DNA of 64,000 bases, taken from the NCBI GenBank assembly GCA_038087015.1, contig JASBNA010000092.1:1-64000 (forward strand), in the 5' to 3' direction. Origin of the DNA: Cerrena zonata. Taxonomy: Eukaryota > Basidiomycota > Agaricomycetes > Polyporales > Cerrenaceae. Below, piece after piece: positions 21,142-32,549 of the stretch. The notes beneath the pieces are model-generated. The model worked only from the letters and a program-made list of their open reading frames with translations. It did no database searches and had not been told where the DNA came from. Within the stretch, counting starts at the first letter, position 1; each line of letters starts with the position of its first letter. A program made the translations under genes and the position numbers.

Positions 21142-22985
21142 GCTAGAAGATTATATCAGTGTCGTCGAGTGAGAGCATCATAGGGGCGGGGAGTAAGAAC
21201 ACCGCACCTTGAGGTTGAAGAGACAGTGTCACTAGGGATTTTGGGGTGATCAGCCATGTCCGAGTGCCTGGGATCTATAGGTGATTAAGTACATCTTAAA
21301 GCTACGGCGCAGTAATATGGGTCGGATGTTACAAAAAAAGAAAATCAGAACTTTGCTTGGTGGGAGCAATCGGGCCACAGTTCGCTGCGGTGAGTACCGT
21401 AGTTATCCCACACGGAATTCCGATTCAATGGTATAGCGGATATAGGAGCTCCCAGAGAGCAAATGATGCCTCGAAAGTCAAGGGTGTCGTTGGTCGCAGT
21501 CAAGTGCGCAGGCGCAGAAGAGGATCTCGTGGTGTTTGATACGGAGTATCATGGGAAAATTGTATCTAGACGATACACCATATTGATGTCCATACGATTA
21601 TGCATTCGCGAGGTGTTTTCTAGCAGCCAAGAGGTGTCATCAAGGAGTAAGAGCGGATTGAAAAAAGGAATGGGGGCGTGTGAAGAAACGTAGCGAAACT
21701 CGAAATGAAGTATTTTCCTGTTTAGAGGCGTAGTCCTGATACCCTTTCGAAGAAGAAATCTCATCCAGCAGTTTGTATTGAGGCGCATGTTGTCTCAGAA
21801 GATTATAAGTACATACAGGGCACCAAGCGTTTCAATGTACACCGCTCTGGGATCTGGATACAAGCCGAGAAAAGAGAACACAAGGTGTCAACGGGGCTAG
21901 GAACGAGAGGTATTGCTGAGAGATCTGAGATTGGGACTGTAGTGTAAAGTATACAGCAACCGAGAAACAAGAAAGCGACGTGTTCGCCAAAACCAAGGCG
22001 AAGGCAGGTACTACAGAGATAACCGTTGAAGTATGCGACTCGGAGGAGGGTATCGGTGGCGACAGGCTGGAATATGAGAGATTCCGCGAGTCGCCCATAT
22101 TAGCATCTCTCAGTCGAATTTGAACTGAGTATATCAAGCCTCATATAAATCAGTCCATACACAGTCAGCCCGTCCAACACTAGCCTTTTTATCGCTGTCC
22201 GAGATATCCGTCGTCTTTATCATGCATTAGACTGCTGAGAAAGTGATTGCAGGACCCGACAAGGGCGTAGTGGAATACAGTAACGTTGAGCATCACAGCC
22301 GGATGCGTCAATAGCAGGATTGCGAAAGTCTAGCGCAAAACGAGATGGTAGAGACGGTAGAGATTCAAAGTAGTGCCACTGACTAGCACAGACACTGACA
22401 GGTGAGAATGACGTCATCGGAGTGAGCGAAGTCTCTCAGTCTCTCAGTCTCACTTGACATCGTGCCTAGTGTCCGATACATACACAGCTCCTCTGACTTG
22501 AAACGATGGTGCTAATAGCCTTGTGCTTACAGGGTACTACAAACAACTAATTTCTACAATCCAGAATTTGATCCTACTACACTCATCTCACGTCTCTGGA
22601 TCCGCCGGTAAGCCATTGCAGCTGCCAGTGGACGGCTTTGACTATGGAGTTTATCCCCCCACTCCTCTATGCTGGTGGAAAGTCATTAGGGGACCTGATA
22701 CTCACGAGCTTCAAGGTACTGTCGATGCTCGTCTACTCTACGCTGAGGTATTTTGCCTACCAAAGAAAAACCTACCTATACGGTTAGGTTTACGATGAGT
22801 TTGGTCCATTAACATGACCAGGAAACTCCGGAGGTGAGCGCATTGAACATCTCGGCTACGACTTGAAAGACTTAGGAAGCCTATCTGATCCTATCGAACA
22901 GAGATCATTACGTCCATTATATGTCTCCTGAGACCTTAGGTATGTATATAACGTGTTGATCTACTAGCTATTACCTTTAAACACC
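21142..22985. other. decayed upstream DNA of family Z and unassigned sequence
   Basis: The part at about 21,350-21,460 resembles 49,080-49,160, upstream of the other Z gene, so leader or upstream-exon sequence is duplicated. A TGACGTCA palindrome occurs near 22,409. An open stretch at 22,523-22,798 has no recognisable motif. I see no intact gene. Confidence 0.4.
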
Positions 22986-24496
22986 ATGTCTGAACCCAGC
23001 ACACCACCTCTAAATCCCTCCGAGTCTGTGGAGTCAGAACGACATACATTGAAACGTATCAAGCGCATCCTACGAGGCAGAAAACCATACTACAGTGGTA
23101 CTTTGTCCGTCAAGGAACACCAACTGGTCCTTTTCTACGGAAAAGATGAGAGTATTGCAGGGTAAGCAGCTCGTTGCTATCTTTGGTATTTGATTTATTC
23201 TCTCAAATTGTACATCTAGTCGAATAGATTTCGGCAATGTATCCCCCGAGCAATTGGAACGGTTGGCACATACATGTGATCCAATAATATCGGGTGCCAG
23301 CAAAGAACTCATCCTCGACGAACGAACTCGTAAGCCAAAGAAACTAGATACTCACCAGTTTTGTCCGATTTTCGATGCAGATAATCTCACCCGCTTGCTC
23401 CAGCAAGAGTTCATAGCCGATGACAAGCAAGGTGTCAGTATTCACTTGGTGAGAGACACGCTGAACGTTTATGGTACGTTATACTTCTCTGACTACAGTC
23501 GGTCCGTCACTCACAAAGTTATGGTCCTTAGAGCCTGGTTCATACCTCGAACCACATGTTGACACCCCAAGTGAAGAGAGCGGATTCGGTTCACTTGTGA
23601 TCGTCTTCCCGACTGCTCACGAAGGCGGTTCTCTTGTACTCCGTGATGCAGGCGAGACGTGGACCGTTAACCCGGCACACGATATCTCCATGAACCCCGA
23701 TCCTTGTGTTGCCTTCGTAGCCTTCCATGGCGACGTCGAACGCGAGGTCCTTCCCGTCACCTCCGGGTACTGTATAACCATGACCTACAGGCTATACTAT
23801 GACATGGCCTCGCCTACCCTTACATACATTCCCACCAGTCCAGATAGTAACTCCGAGCAGTTGAAGGCGGCGTTTATGAGCATGCTCGACAATCCCAATC
23901 TTCTACCTAAGGGAGGCTATTTGGGGTTTGGGCTGTCCCGCAGTTATAACCTGAAAGGACTCAGTCCTTATTCGGGTCTTGACTCCTTGGCGAGAGAACT
24001 CGAAGGGAGTGATGCTTTGCTGTTGAAAATATGTAAAGACTTATCTATTGATGTGTCTCTGCGGATACTCTATCGGGATGAGAACTATGGTGGTTATTGC
24101 CATGACGTTCTCTCACGCGAGGTGCACGACTTTGACAGTCTCTGGGAGGAAGGACCACTAGATCATGTCGCAGACTGTGGCGGTCTTCGTGTAGCAAAAG
24201 ATATGGACAGTCTGCGGGACTCTAACGGTCACTTGGCGGACACGACGATCGTATGGGTTGTCAAACAGATTTATCGCGGGTATTTCTCCTTGAAGTTTGT
24301 GGAGAGTTATCAATGTACTCCTCATATGAGAGAGATCGTTGGATATTTATGTATAATTGTGGCAGTTGGGCCATATGGGGATAGGAAGAACACAGGAAAG
24401 ATTGAATCCTTGAAGGAAAAACCGGAAGAATCGGAAGAGCTAGAAAAGTCGGAGGAGGAAGAATCAGAAGAATCGGAGGAGGAAACATCTTCATAG
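22986..24496 (+). CDS. 2-oxoglutarate/Fe(II) dioxygenase-like protein with altered active site
   Basis: Three exons: 22,986-23,161, 23,220-23,473 and 23,532-24,496, with GT-AG introns of 58 bases each. The joined frame is 464 residues. It has the fungal prolyl-hydroxylase-like layout: PEQLERLAHTCDP, LDTHQFCP, LNVYEPGSYLEPHVDTPSEE (with the HxD iron ligands, HVD), GSLVIVFPTAHEGGSLVLR, and then DVEREVLPVTSGYCITMTY. In the family this last motif normally reads DVEHEV...GYRVTLTY, giving the distal iron His and the 2-oxoglutarate-binding Arg. Here they appear as Arg and Cys, so the protein may be catalytically dead or use other residues. The C-terminus is a Glu/Ser repeat tail. Broken relatives lie at 53.2 and 59.2 kb. 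Confidence 0.8.
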
Positions 24497-24935
24497 TATT
24501 CGAGTGCGGGGATAACCATTCTATTTAAGTTTTTGTAGAAGTAGGACTGTAGTTTCGAGTCGCTAGTGAATTAGCTCGGAAATCGGCTCTATGAACAGCG
24601 GTGCATTCAGCAACACAGTATTCACCGCTACCTTCTGCATGGCTATATCATAACGATCCGCAAGAGACGATGGAATTCGAGTTCATGTGCTAGCCAAAAC
24701 CAGTTCACAAAAGCTCTGCGAACGTCTGACTGCCAAGTCGAGTTCAATGACACAAGGCATCTAGTCACTTATATACCGGACGTCCAATTCGACTAGTTTT
24801 GAAACTCTTATGGCTTTCTCGACTGTTTGGGTGTAAGTCTTTTTACTCTATTATAAATGACTTTTGAACAAAATCGTAAAATTGTCGTTTGTTAAGCCCA
24901 TCAATCCGCACAGGGAGCAACCGGTATGATATTAT
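24497..24935. other. intergenic between convergent genes
   Basis: This is the shared 3' side of the dioxygenase-like gene (plus) and the F-box gene (minus). I see nothing else in it. Confidence 0.5.
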
Positions 24936-26447
24936 CTACTCAAACATCTCATCCCATGGGTCTTTTCCATCTACAAGTATAGTCCAATTTACTTCTCTAA
25001 ACCACTCGGAAAATGACCAGTGGTCGATATACATAGATTCAGATCCAATGTAAAGCCATTGTATCGACAGCAAGAGCTCCGATCCGATCGTCGGAAATAT
25101 CATATCTTGCCACAGGGTTTTACTAAGGTCTTCGAGGGTAGTTTGTAGCATAATACTAAAGAGGTAAGGGTGGCGTTTGGAATAACACCTGTCACCACAT
25201 AACGCAAACGAGATATCCTTATAGCCGATGGTGACATGTGCGTTCGCTATTGTTGTGTTCGTTTCGACGGCATAGCGTCGTATTCTCGCAAAGATGTATG
25301 AACAGATCCTCTGCACTCCATCATCGGTAGGATCTACAGTGAGATCCAAATCGAGAAGCGTGGTCGGTGGCAATACCAAACATCTGAAGAAGTCGACCGC
25401 TCGTGCCGCAGTATCTCTCAGAGATAGTTTCTGGAGGCGAGGCAGATCAACAGTCCCTACGATTATGTTATCGGAAATCACGTTCTCGAGATGGAGTGTC
25501 TCCAAAGAAGTCTGCTTGCGTAAGACAGCTAGAACGTCTTTGTTGTGACTACGCGGGTTCCAGTCTCGGTATTGGTATTTCCCGCGACTGATGTGTAAAT
25601 GAGAGAGAGACGGAGGAAGACTAAGCAGGTCTGTCCATTCCACTCTCATACCACATAGCCTGAGCTCTGTCAAACATGGTGTAATGTTTTTCAGAATGAC
25701 GGGTGCTATACTGCATCCTGGTTCCTCTTCTAAGTTTTGATAGCTATGCGCCTCGGTGGCGCTGACCTTGAGCGTTTTGAGCTGTAAAAATGGCTGACGT
25801 ATATATTTATGTGTTATCCTCTTTTCCAGAGCGATAACAGAGAATTTGAGCTCGAGATTGTGGATACGATGGGTGACTTTGAAGAGTTGTGCTAACGCAC
25901 GTCCTGCGGACAGACTCCCTGGTATCTGTCGGTAAGCAAAGCCCTTGATGGAAACATCAAGTGGAGCTTCAAGAGAGCGTTCTAAGGCGGCAGAAAGGAG
26001 ACAAGGGGTAAGACAAATATCCGCGTTGAGCTGGGTCCATAGAATTGGTGCGGAGAGTACAACGTTTCTCCAGTGATGGCAAACGTGCGACGGGACAAGC
26101 CACCATCGCTCGTCGTAATCCTCCCAGTACTCGTCATACTCATCCTCCTCCTGGTCGCTGTTATAATCAGCGGGCCACTCAACGTAGTCATCGAGCTCGT
26201 AGATCTCCTCCTTTTCGAATACTCTCGAAATAGAGATATATTCGAGGAAGATCTCTACGAGAATCTCGTCTGGTATCGTGAACACAGGTAGTATGGAGCT
26301 GGCTCTCTGACATAATTTTGCGATGTCTCGTCGATGCTCGTCGATCTCTAGTTCCTTTTTCTGGATCGCTACTTGATGACTTTGAATGAAATTGCTAAAT
26401 TCGTCTCGGTTTTCTATCTCTATAGGTGGGTTGTCCTCTGTGGGCAC
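24936..26447 (-). CDS. F-box protein, large mushroom type
   Basis: The open frame gives about 503 residues. It has an N-terminal coiled coil (IQSHQVAIQKKELEIDEHRR), then an F-box split by an acidic insert: IPDEILVEIFLEYI, a run of Glu/Asp/Tyr, and LVPSHVCHHWRNVVLSAPILW. A leucine-rich-repeat-like region follows, with motifs such as LTELRLCGMRVEW and LETLHLENV. It would act as substrate adaptor of an SCF ubiquitin ligase. The first usable codon is GTG at 26,447, with no early ATG. A CCCACAG acceptor ends at 26,439 in this frame and a GTGAGAGG donor lies about 74 bases upstream, so the true start is probably in an upstream exon. Truncated relatives at 35.3 and 41.7 kb share this leader. Confidence 0.82.
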   Translation of the reverse strand: MPTEDNPPIEIENRDEFSNFIQSHQVAIQKKELEIDEHRRDIAKLCQRASSILPVFTIPDEILVEIFLEYISISRVFEKEEIYELDDYVEWPADYNSDQEEDEYDEYWEDYDERWWLVPSHVCHHWRNVVLSAPILWTQLNADICLTPCLLSAALERSLEAPLDVSIKGFAYRQIPGSLSAGRALAQLFKVTHRIHNLELKFSVIALEKRITHKYIRQPFLQLKTLKVSATEAHSYQNLEEEPGCSIAPVILKNITPCLTELRLCGMRVEWTDLLSLPPSLSHLHISRGKYQYRDWNPRSHNKDVLAVLRKQTSLETLHLENVISDNIIVGTVDLPRLQKLSLRDTAARAVDFFRCLVLPPTTLLDLDLTVDPTDDGVQRICSYIFARIRRYAVETNTTIANAHVTIGYKDISFALCGDRCYSKRHPYLFSIMLQTTLEDLSKTLWQDMIFPTIGSELLLSIQWLYIGSESMYIDHWSFSEWFREVNWTILVDGKDPWDEMFE

Positions 26448-26707
26448 TATGTCAAGGAAAAGATGTGAGTGATCACTATACGAAACAAGTTCTAGTGTAC
26501 CCTCTCACTATTCGCTAGATCGCTGTCGAGGAGTCACGGTTCTCGTAGGTCGACCGCCAATGTTAGTGCTATCAGAACTTGAGAACGCCCAATGCAAGTG
26601 CTCGGAGAGGTTTTGTGGTCAGCAGTATAGGTTCCGTACCAGGAGCGTGGTCGGTATTATTTGGACTAGGCCTGTCACTGAAGGAGGAAATACCGGCAAC
26701 TTACAAG

Positions 26708-26729
26708 TGACGTCAACGCGCGCTCATTT
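26708..26729 (+). promoter_or_regulatory. CRE-like cassette motif, copy 1
   Basis: TGACGTCA begins the block and GCGCTCATTT ends it. TGACGTCA is the palindromic ATF/CREB-type bZIP site. This copy lies about 260 bases upstream of the minus-strand F-box gene. Confidence 0.75.
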
Positions 26730-26739
26730 CCAACGCCAA

Positions 26740-27430
26740 GTTGAAGTAACCTTCTACCTGAAGATTCCGAGTCCCTTTGGTGAGACATTTGCAGTCCCAC
26801 CGCCACATTTACAGTCCACAATAATTAAGTGAAAATATAATATAATTACCATATCGGGCAACTCACCTAGTAAGAAAGCGAGTGAAATAAGCTGTTAGCG
26901 GGGTGTGACAGGTTATGAAAGGACATGAAAGCCGAGGAACGGCAGGATAGACGGCAGGCAACTGGGACTGTAAAGCCGTCAAGATGAGGGAGCGGGCGCG
27001 CAGGACTGTAAATCTACCAGGTGCGAAATGTTTCGCACGTAAAGTTGGCTGAGAGCCCTGCCAAAATCACGCCCATTCGAAACCCCTTCGTACCGGAAGA
27101 TTCGCAGTCCTAATGATGCGATTTACAGTCCTTTTCGGCTAACAGTGGCTGTAATTTGACACTGCCGCCCTATGAATGTCACTCATTCCTTCGCATTTTC
27201 AGGTGCTTCCTCTTCCTCTTAGGGCTCAATTCTTATACATATCACACCTACTAGTACATAGATAACAAAACACAACTTTTCCGAGTTAATTTGAGCCAAT
27301 GTGGCCATTGAAATTCATTACCCAAATCTCGCCTTGGGAGCACTTCCTAAAGAGGCAAGTGCCTTGTGACTTATGTGATTACATAATACAAAAGGGACTC
27401 GGAATTAACAGGTTCCCAGCTTTACTTCTC
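26740..27430. other. probable insertion with inverted GGACTGTAAA motifs
   Basis: Here the sequence interrupts what is contiguous at 44.07-44.13 kb (the CRE-like block followed by a TTGC-ACTTYCAT segment). The 10-mer TTTACAGTCC occurs at 26,808-26,817 and 27,122-27,131 and its complement at 26,965-26,974 and 27,003-27,012. No ORF is convincing. It may be a small non-autonomous element whose ends I could not fix. Confidence 0.45.
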
Positions 27431-28740
27431 GATCAATATTGCTCTTGCTTGCGACTTTCATTATCATAGCCTCTAGACTCTCTCTGTACTCTCTTAGAAT
27501 TACATCATACGCATAACCCTGATCCAATATGACCTGGAATTAACTTATCATCCTCCAAAGTTCTGATTCTATCAACCGCTAGATCGCGAAACGAAATTCA
27601 ATCCCTTTCCTTTAAAGCCTCAGGTGAGCTTGAGCTCCCGGTCCTCATGCGTATGGACAACACAAGTATGTAGTCAGCCAGGGTTATTGAATGGAAACAT
27701 TCTGAGATATCACTTACAATGTCAAACTAGGTCGCGGTCCTAATAGATTGCACCACAACTTTCTTACGACCAATACGTTGCGAATGTTGACCACGGCTGT
27801 TCATATCTTTGACCGGCACTTCCTCGACCCCGCGTTCTAGACGAATAAGTATGCACAGGACTATATGACCCATGCGAGAGGAACGAAAAGGTTATTGGTC
27901 CGACTATCAAGGTGCATACTGTTACTTAACACCCATATGACATCGATAATGACCTATGTTATAGTAACAACTCCTCTTCCCCGACCAACCCACCGCTTTC
28001 GACTCAAGAGGCAATTCCTCCACAATTACCCACATTGCTTGCCTCTTACTCGCCAATGCTGCTACGTCGAACAGGAAACACCTCAAGACATCTATTGATC
28101 TCACTCGAGCACTCTCACAACTCGCCTCACGAAAAGACAAATTGGCATCTTTGCCTGAAGATAGGCGGAAAGAAAAAGAGTGGAGGGAAAAATGGGAGAA
28201 GCCCATGCGTACCCTTCCCCGCTTGGTTCTATGTTGTCCGCAGCGCCTTACAGTATCCTCTCGAACCTCGCTTCTTTACCTATGCCTGCTGTCCACCTCA
28301 AAACGTCAAGACTAAGGAGGTACAATACTATTAAAGATGCATACCCCATCACCTTTCTACGTGGGCCGACGTCCATGAAGCCACCAAATGGATCAAGTTT
28401 ACGTTTGACCTTGATATCCAGACTTTCGACCTCACCGATGTAGGGCTATCAGCCAACCATCTCGCCTGTAAACAACATGATATTCTCTTTTGGGATCTAG
28501 TTGTATTCGAGGACCTTTCTGAAATCTAGTTCGGGAGAGCGGTCAAGGCACTCAATCTCGCTATGACGAACTCATCGTCATGGCCGAGGTAAAGTCGAGT
28601 CTCATTCCACGCAACTGGGGAATACCGAATTATTCTTTTTGTTTAGGTATTTTATTCTCCGAGAACAGATGCTCAGAACCTATACAGTTAGGATACCGTG
28701 TTAATGAGGTTAATCAACACAGCTTGATTGTAAGGTGAGA
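27431..28740 (+). pseudogene. decayed plus-strand gene copies W and Y
   Basis: The part at 27,580-27,790 matches 44,228-44,420 (segment W: CTAGATCGCGAAAC, then ACTTACAATGTCAAA). Here the ATG is followed at once by a TAG. The part at 27,860-28,600 matches 35,930-36,390 (segment Y), including the GTACCCYTCCCCGCTTGG region and a frame reading WADVHEATKWIKF that soon meets stops. Both look like old gene copies. I do not recognise the proteins. Confidence 0.5.
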
Positions 28741-29029
28741 GACTTATGGCTTAGGAGCGTTGACGCAGTGACAGCATGCCTTCACCGACAATACATCTTC
28801 GATTCCGTGATGGACAATCCCCTCCAAATCAGGATACCGCACTGTAGCTGGATAATCAGCATAGTTTTGACAGCAAGGGATATCACCCGTTGGTGACCGC
28901 GAGGCGACTCGAAGGTGAGCATATAATCTACTACTTACAAGATTTGGAGACCCTATTATTTCTGATCTTCGATATCGAACAACGATACGCACTTGTAGGC
29001 TGCGGCAGTCATGTTACTCAGAGCTCTTT

Positions 29030-29530
29030 TTGAGAAGCAAGACCAATCTTCGAACGAGTATCCCCGTCACCAAAAATGAATTTAAAAGGTCGGGATATTC
29101 ATCCCGGTCGACCAGACGATTTCGAACATGGAGAAACATGCCCCTTTCTTTACTAAGGGCTTTCAAGCTGGGCGAGTACATCTCACTTCATTTCGCTCTA
29201 CCAACTGATACACATACTGATGGATTCATCTGGCTTGTTTATCTTCTAGCTCTTGTCCTGTGCATCCTATCGTCTGCACGACGTGGTGTTCAAAATGTCA
29301 TTATGAGTTACCGCGGAAACTGGCTTCGAAAGAAAGCAAGGAGTGGATTCAAATTACTCGGCATGTTTGCGGGGTATCTAGTTCCTGTTTATAGCTGTTT
29401 TCTTCTACCATATCCATCCGTAATGTTGAAAAAGGATGATCACAACTCGGAGGCACATAGTATCATGTACGTGATACTCAATTCAAACAGCATGTTATAC
29501 TTCGACTTGGAATTCCATCCATCCACATAA
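29030..29530 (+). CDS. hypothetical ORF with two hydrophobic segments
   Basis: 166 residues from 29,030. Two stretches look able to span a membrane (FIWLVYLLALVLCILSSA and GMFAGYLVPVYSCFLLP). No family is recognised. The surrounding DNA is decayed, and the ORF has no partner copy that I could find in the window, so it may be chance or a piece of a broken gene. Confidence 0.22.
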   Translation: MRSKTNLRTSIPVTKNEFKRSGYSSRSTRRFRTWRNMPLSLLRAFKLGEYISLHFALPTDTHTDGFIWLVYLLALVLCILSSARRGVQNVIMSYRGNWLRKKARSGFKLLGMFAGYLVPVYSCFLLPYPSVMLKKDDHNSEAHSIMYVILNSNSMLYFDLEFHPST

Positions 29531-29827
29531 ACCACGTTGTCCTTCCGCCTTTCAGTGTGGAAGGCGCCAGGGGTTCATACCCGATGACAAGCGGAGCGTT
29601 AGCATTCACTTTGACACGTACTGATAACGTTCAGGACAAGGGTGCACTCGCCAGCCACCTGACAGATGGATACGATTACAGAGGCGTGTACGATGCGAAA
29701 ACTCTACACCTTCCAACAATCACAGCGGTGCGCAATCTCATTATTTCGTTCGGTTCAACGAAAACACGTTTTGATGTTACTATACTACTTGGATTTGAAA
29801 CCCAAGGGACGGTGCTTTATTGATCTA

Positions 29828-30448
29828 CTTCCAACGACCGTTGTAGATCCTCGTTGTTGACATATCCGCCCACTGTTTGCCGGTGGCAGTCGAATTAGAT
29901 CCTGCCCATCCAGGCAGATGTATGACCTTATTGGATGCTGGGAACCATTGAATAGGCGTCTCGTTCATTCTTACGTGCGATATCCAGGACATCGCCTGTC
30001 ATATCACAGCAGCTGACACGGCTCCAATAAACGTTGCTTCATCTCCGTGTAAAACGGCGGTTATCGTGTCAACTTGTTACACACCTCCGTAGCATTCGTT
30101 ACATCGAGACCGGTTTCTACACAACAGATATATCCTCTAATGCGGTTGCGCAAATTTACAACTATTACTATTGGATGATGGTGGACCGTTTCCCCCTCTT
30201 TGTTCATTGTGACCGCGATATCGCCCTTCTCATATCTCGTACAAGGTCTGTCAGGTTGCTTCTATCTGGTAGAGGCTGTTCCGATCGATTGATGGATTCC
30301 AGCTAGCTTCACTGCCGCTCAGACACCCTTATATATTCCTGTCGCTGGAGTAAATGCCTCCCTCTTCCGTTCCTTTCCCCCACTGCGCTCTACATTCTCT
30401 CAATCCAAATTTTCTTGTCAACTCCAAACTACTTCTCCTACCGAAGAT
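29828..30448 (+). promoter_or_regulatory. upstream region of F-box gene 1, duplicated
   Basis: This 0.6-kb stretch is almost identical to 44,880-45,501 in front of F-box gene 2 and is recognisable, more diverged, at about 53,890-54,335 and 60,100-60,451. It has a TATATATT box at about 30,331-30,339, roughly 110 bases before the start codon. Its conservation across all four genes marks it as the shared promoter and leader. Confidence 0.65.
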
Positions 30449-31849
30449 ATGGCATTTATCACCGACTTCGAGCATGATCAAACTGCATGCTCTTCCTCTC
30501 TTCCTCCAGACGATTCAGATGCAGACAGCCTTTCCTCCTACACTGAGAGTGATAGCATTGTCTCTGCTTCCAGGGAACAGGTTCCAAGCCAAGCCGCTTT
30601 CAGCAGGTTGTAACCTCTTTCTCTTCAATTTTCAATCAAAATCCTTTGCTTACCATTTGGAAATGTGTATAATTGACAGAAAATCCCCAAGGATTCCACT
30701 TGAGCTTCACAAGGAAGTTATTGATTGGGTTGCTACTTATACAAACTTCAAGATTTCAGTAAAGGCACAGCGAACACTTCTTAGTTGTATGCTGGTGTGC
30801 AAAAATTGGTACCCTTTGGCATACAAACATCTGTACAACCAGATTTGTGTTAGGGAACAGACTCTACCGGGATTGAAGGCATCTCTCACAAATAACCCTG
30901 CTCTTGCTCAGTCTATCAGATTACTCCAAATTGATATCCCCCCAGGATTCTTTATATCATATCTTCTTCACTCCTGGAACCCAAGAAATTTAGAATGCCT
31001 ACAACTTTGGTTCTTGGATATACATGCAGAGCCTACATCACTTTGTAAAATTGCAGCTCAGGTGAAAAATGTGCATTCTCTTGAACTTGTGGAGATGAGG
31101 GGATGTACAACTGCAGAGTTGATCAAATTTGTTAATCTATTTCCATCACTCTCCAAATTGGAATTGAGGCCAACTGAACTGGATACATCAAAGGAGAACA
31201 GTCAGTTGCTGCCCAGAGCTTGGAGGCTGGCCACCCCCTCTTTGACAAACTTGATTGTTGCTCTTATACCAGGCATATCCACAATATTGAACTGGTTTAT
31301 CAAGGCTGATTTACTTGCAGCTTCTCTAAAGAAGCTCACTTTAGATTTTGGTTACTCAACTGAAAACCTTGACCCAATATATGGAAAGGTTGCAGCTTTT
31401 CTCACTCACTGCAGCAATACTCTTGTGGAGCTCACTCTGATCTTTGATGACCCTGGGATGATATTAGAACATGGTAAGTCACAATAACTCTCACCTCTAA
31501 CTCTATACTGATTGTCTGTGCAGTATCATTATCTGGCCTTCCCAAATTGTCAAAATTGGTCTATAGAATGTTGAATGACACCTCTGATTATGTTTTGGTG
31601 GATCTTGCTGTGAAGCAGCTACAGGAAGTTCCTTCAACAAATGCTATAACAGAAATTGTTTTTGATCTTGACTTTGCTACAGAAGAAGATTCTGATGCTG
31701 ATTATTGGATGGAGCTTGACAGTCTTTTGGTGGGAGGGACATTCAAACAACTTCATAAAGTAGCAATCTCATCTACCTATCTTGAGTATTTACCACAGCT
31801 TGATAATGCAGGGCTCTTAACTGCATATATGCAGATATGGCCATGGTAA
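30449..31849 (+). CDS. F-box protein, array gene 1
   Basis: Exons are 30,449-30,606, 30,680-31,473 and 31,524-31,849. The introns are GTTGTA...TTGACAG (73 bases) and GTAAGT...TGTGCAG (50 bases). The joined frame is 1,278 bases, 425 residues. Exon 1 encodes a short acidic, Ser-rich head beginning MAFITDFEHDQ. Exon 2 opens with the F-box, PRIPLELHKEVIDWV...LLSCMLVCKNWYPLAYKHLY, followed by degenerate leucine-rich repeats (LECLQLWFLDI, VHSLELVEMRG, LSKLELR). Exon 3 carries the last repeats. It should recruit targets to an SCF ubiquitin ligase. Its head and promoter are near identical to gene 2, but its repeat region differs strongly. Confidence 0.88.
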
Positions 31850-32100
31850 GGGAACACTAGTTGTATGTGTTACATGGAGAGTTCTATTTGTCTATACTTT
31901 GTACTGTAGATATCACTCTCTGAAACTTGAACTGTACAAACTAGAATCTATTTTCTTTCAAATATTTCTTTTGTAAGTAGCCATAAATCAGATTGCAAGT
32001 ATATTGTTGCATGCTCAAGTTGAACATTGAAAATAGGCTATCAGACACAGGATTACACAGGATTTGATAGAATTTCAGTAAGAACATCTGTGAGGGAGCT
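31850..32100 (+). other. 3' flank conserved with gene 2
   Basis: The stretch up to about 32,055 aligns with 46,912-47,110 after F-box gene 2, ending in the shared ATCAGACACAGGATTA. It is probably 3' untranslated region and downstream cassette sequence. Confidence 0.55.
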
Positions 32101-32549
32101 AACCACTGCCGCTGGTTGCATTCCTTGTGAAAGCTTACCCAAATATATTTATCACAATTATGGTCATTGATGTTAGTATTTCCGGGCAGCGATGGGACAA
32201 CAAGGTACTGGGGGAAGACAGGAACAAGGAAGTGACAAATGTTTGTTAATAACTCGATGTAGGTAGTCCGGGATACGAGGAGCAAGCGATTGGAATGGGT
32301 GAACATTTAAGATAGGGTTACAGAAAGACGGGTTCGAAGGGACCAGAAGCGAAGGCTTGCTGTCCATGAGTCGGTGAGAGAATACTACTTTGGTACTAGT
32401 TCTACAAGAGCGAAGTTCTAGGGAGCGAATCACCATCGTCTTGGAGCTGAGAGGCGTTCATGTGAAGAATCTGCAGGCTAGGTCTCGTCCTCGGTGATCA
32501 TAGACTTCGCATTGACGTTTACTTGTTAGAGCTTGTTCAATACCTGTCG

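Noticed and set aside
30354..30640. In-frame extension MPPSSVPFPHCALHSL... as the start of F-box gene 1 (and the same at 45,407)
   Set aside because: It is only an open leader. The exon starting MAFITDFEHDQ at 30,449, spliced at 30,606, is shared by all four genes and gives consistent frames.
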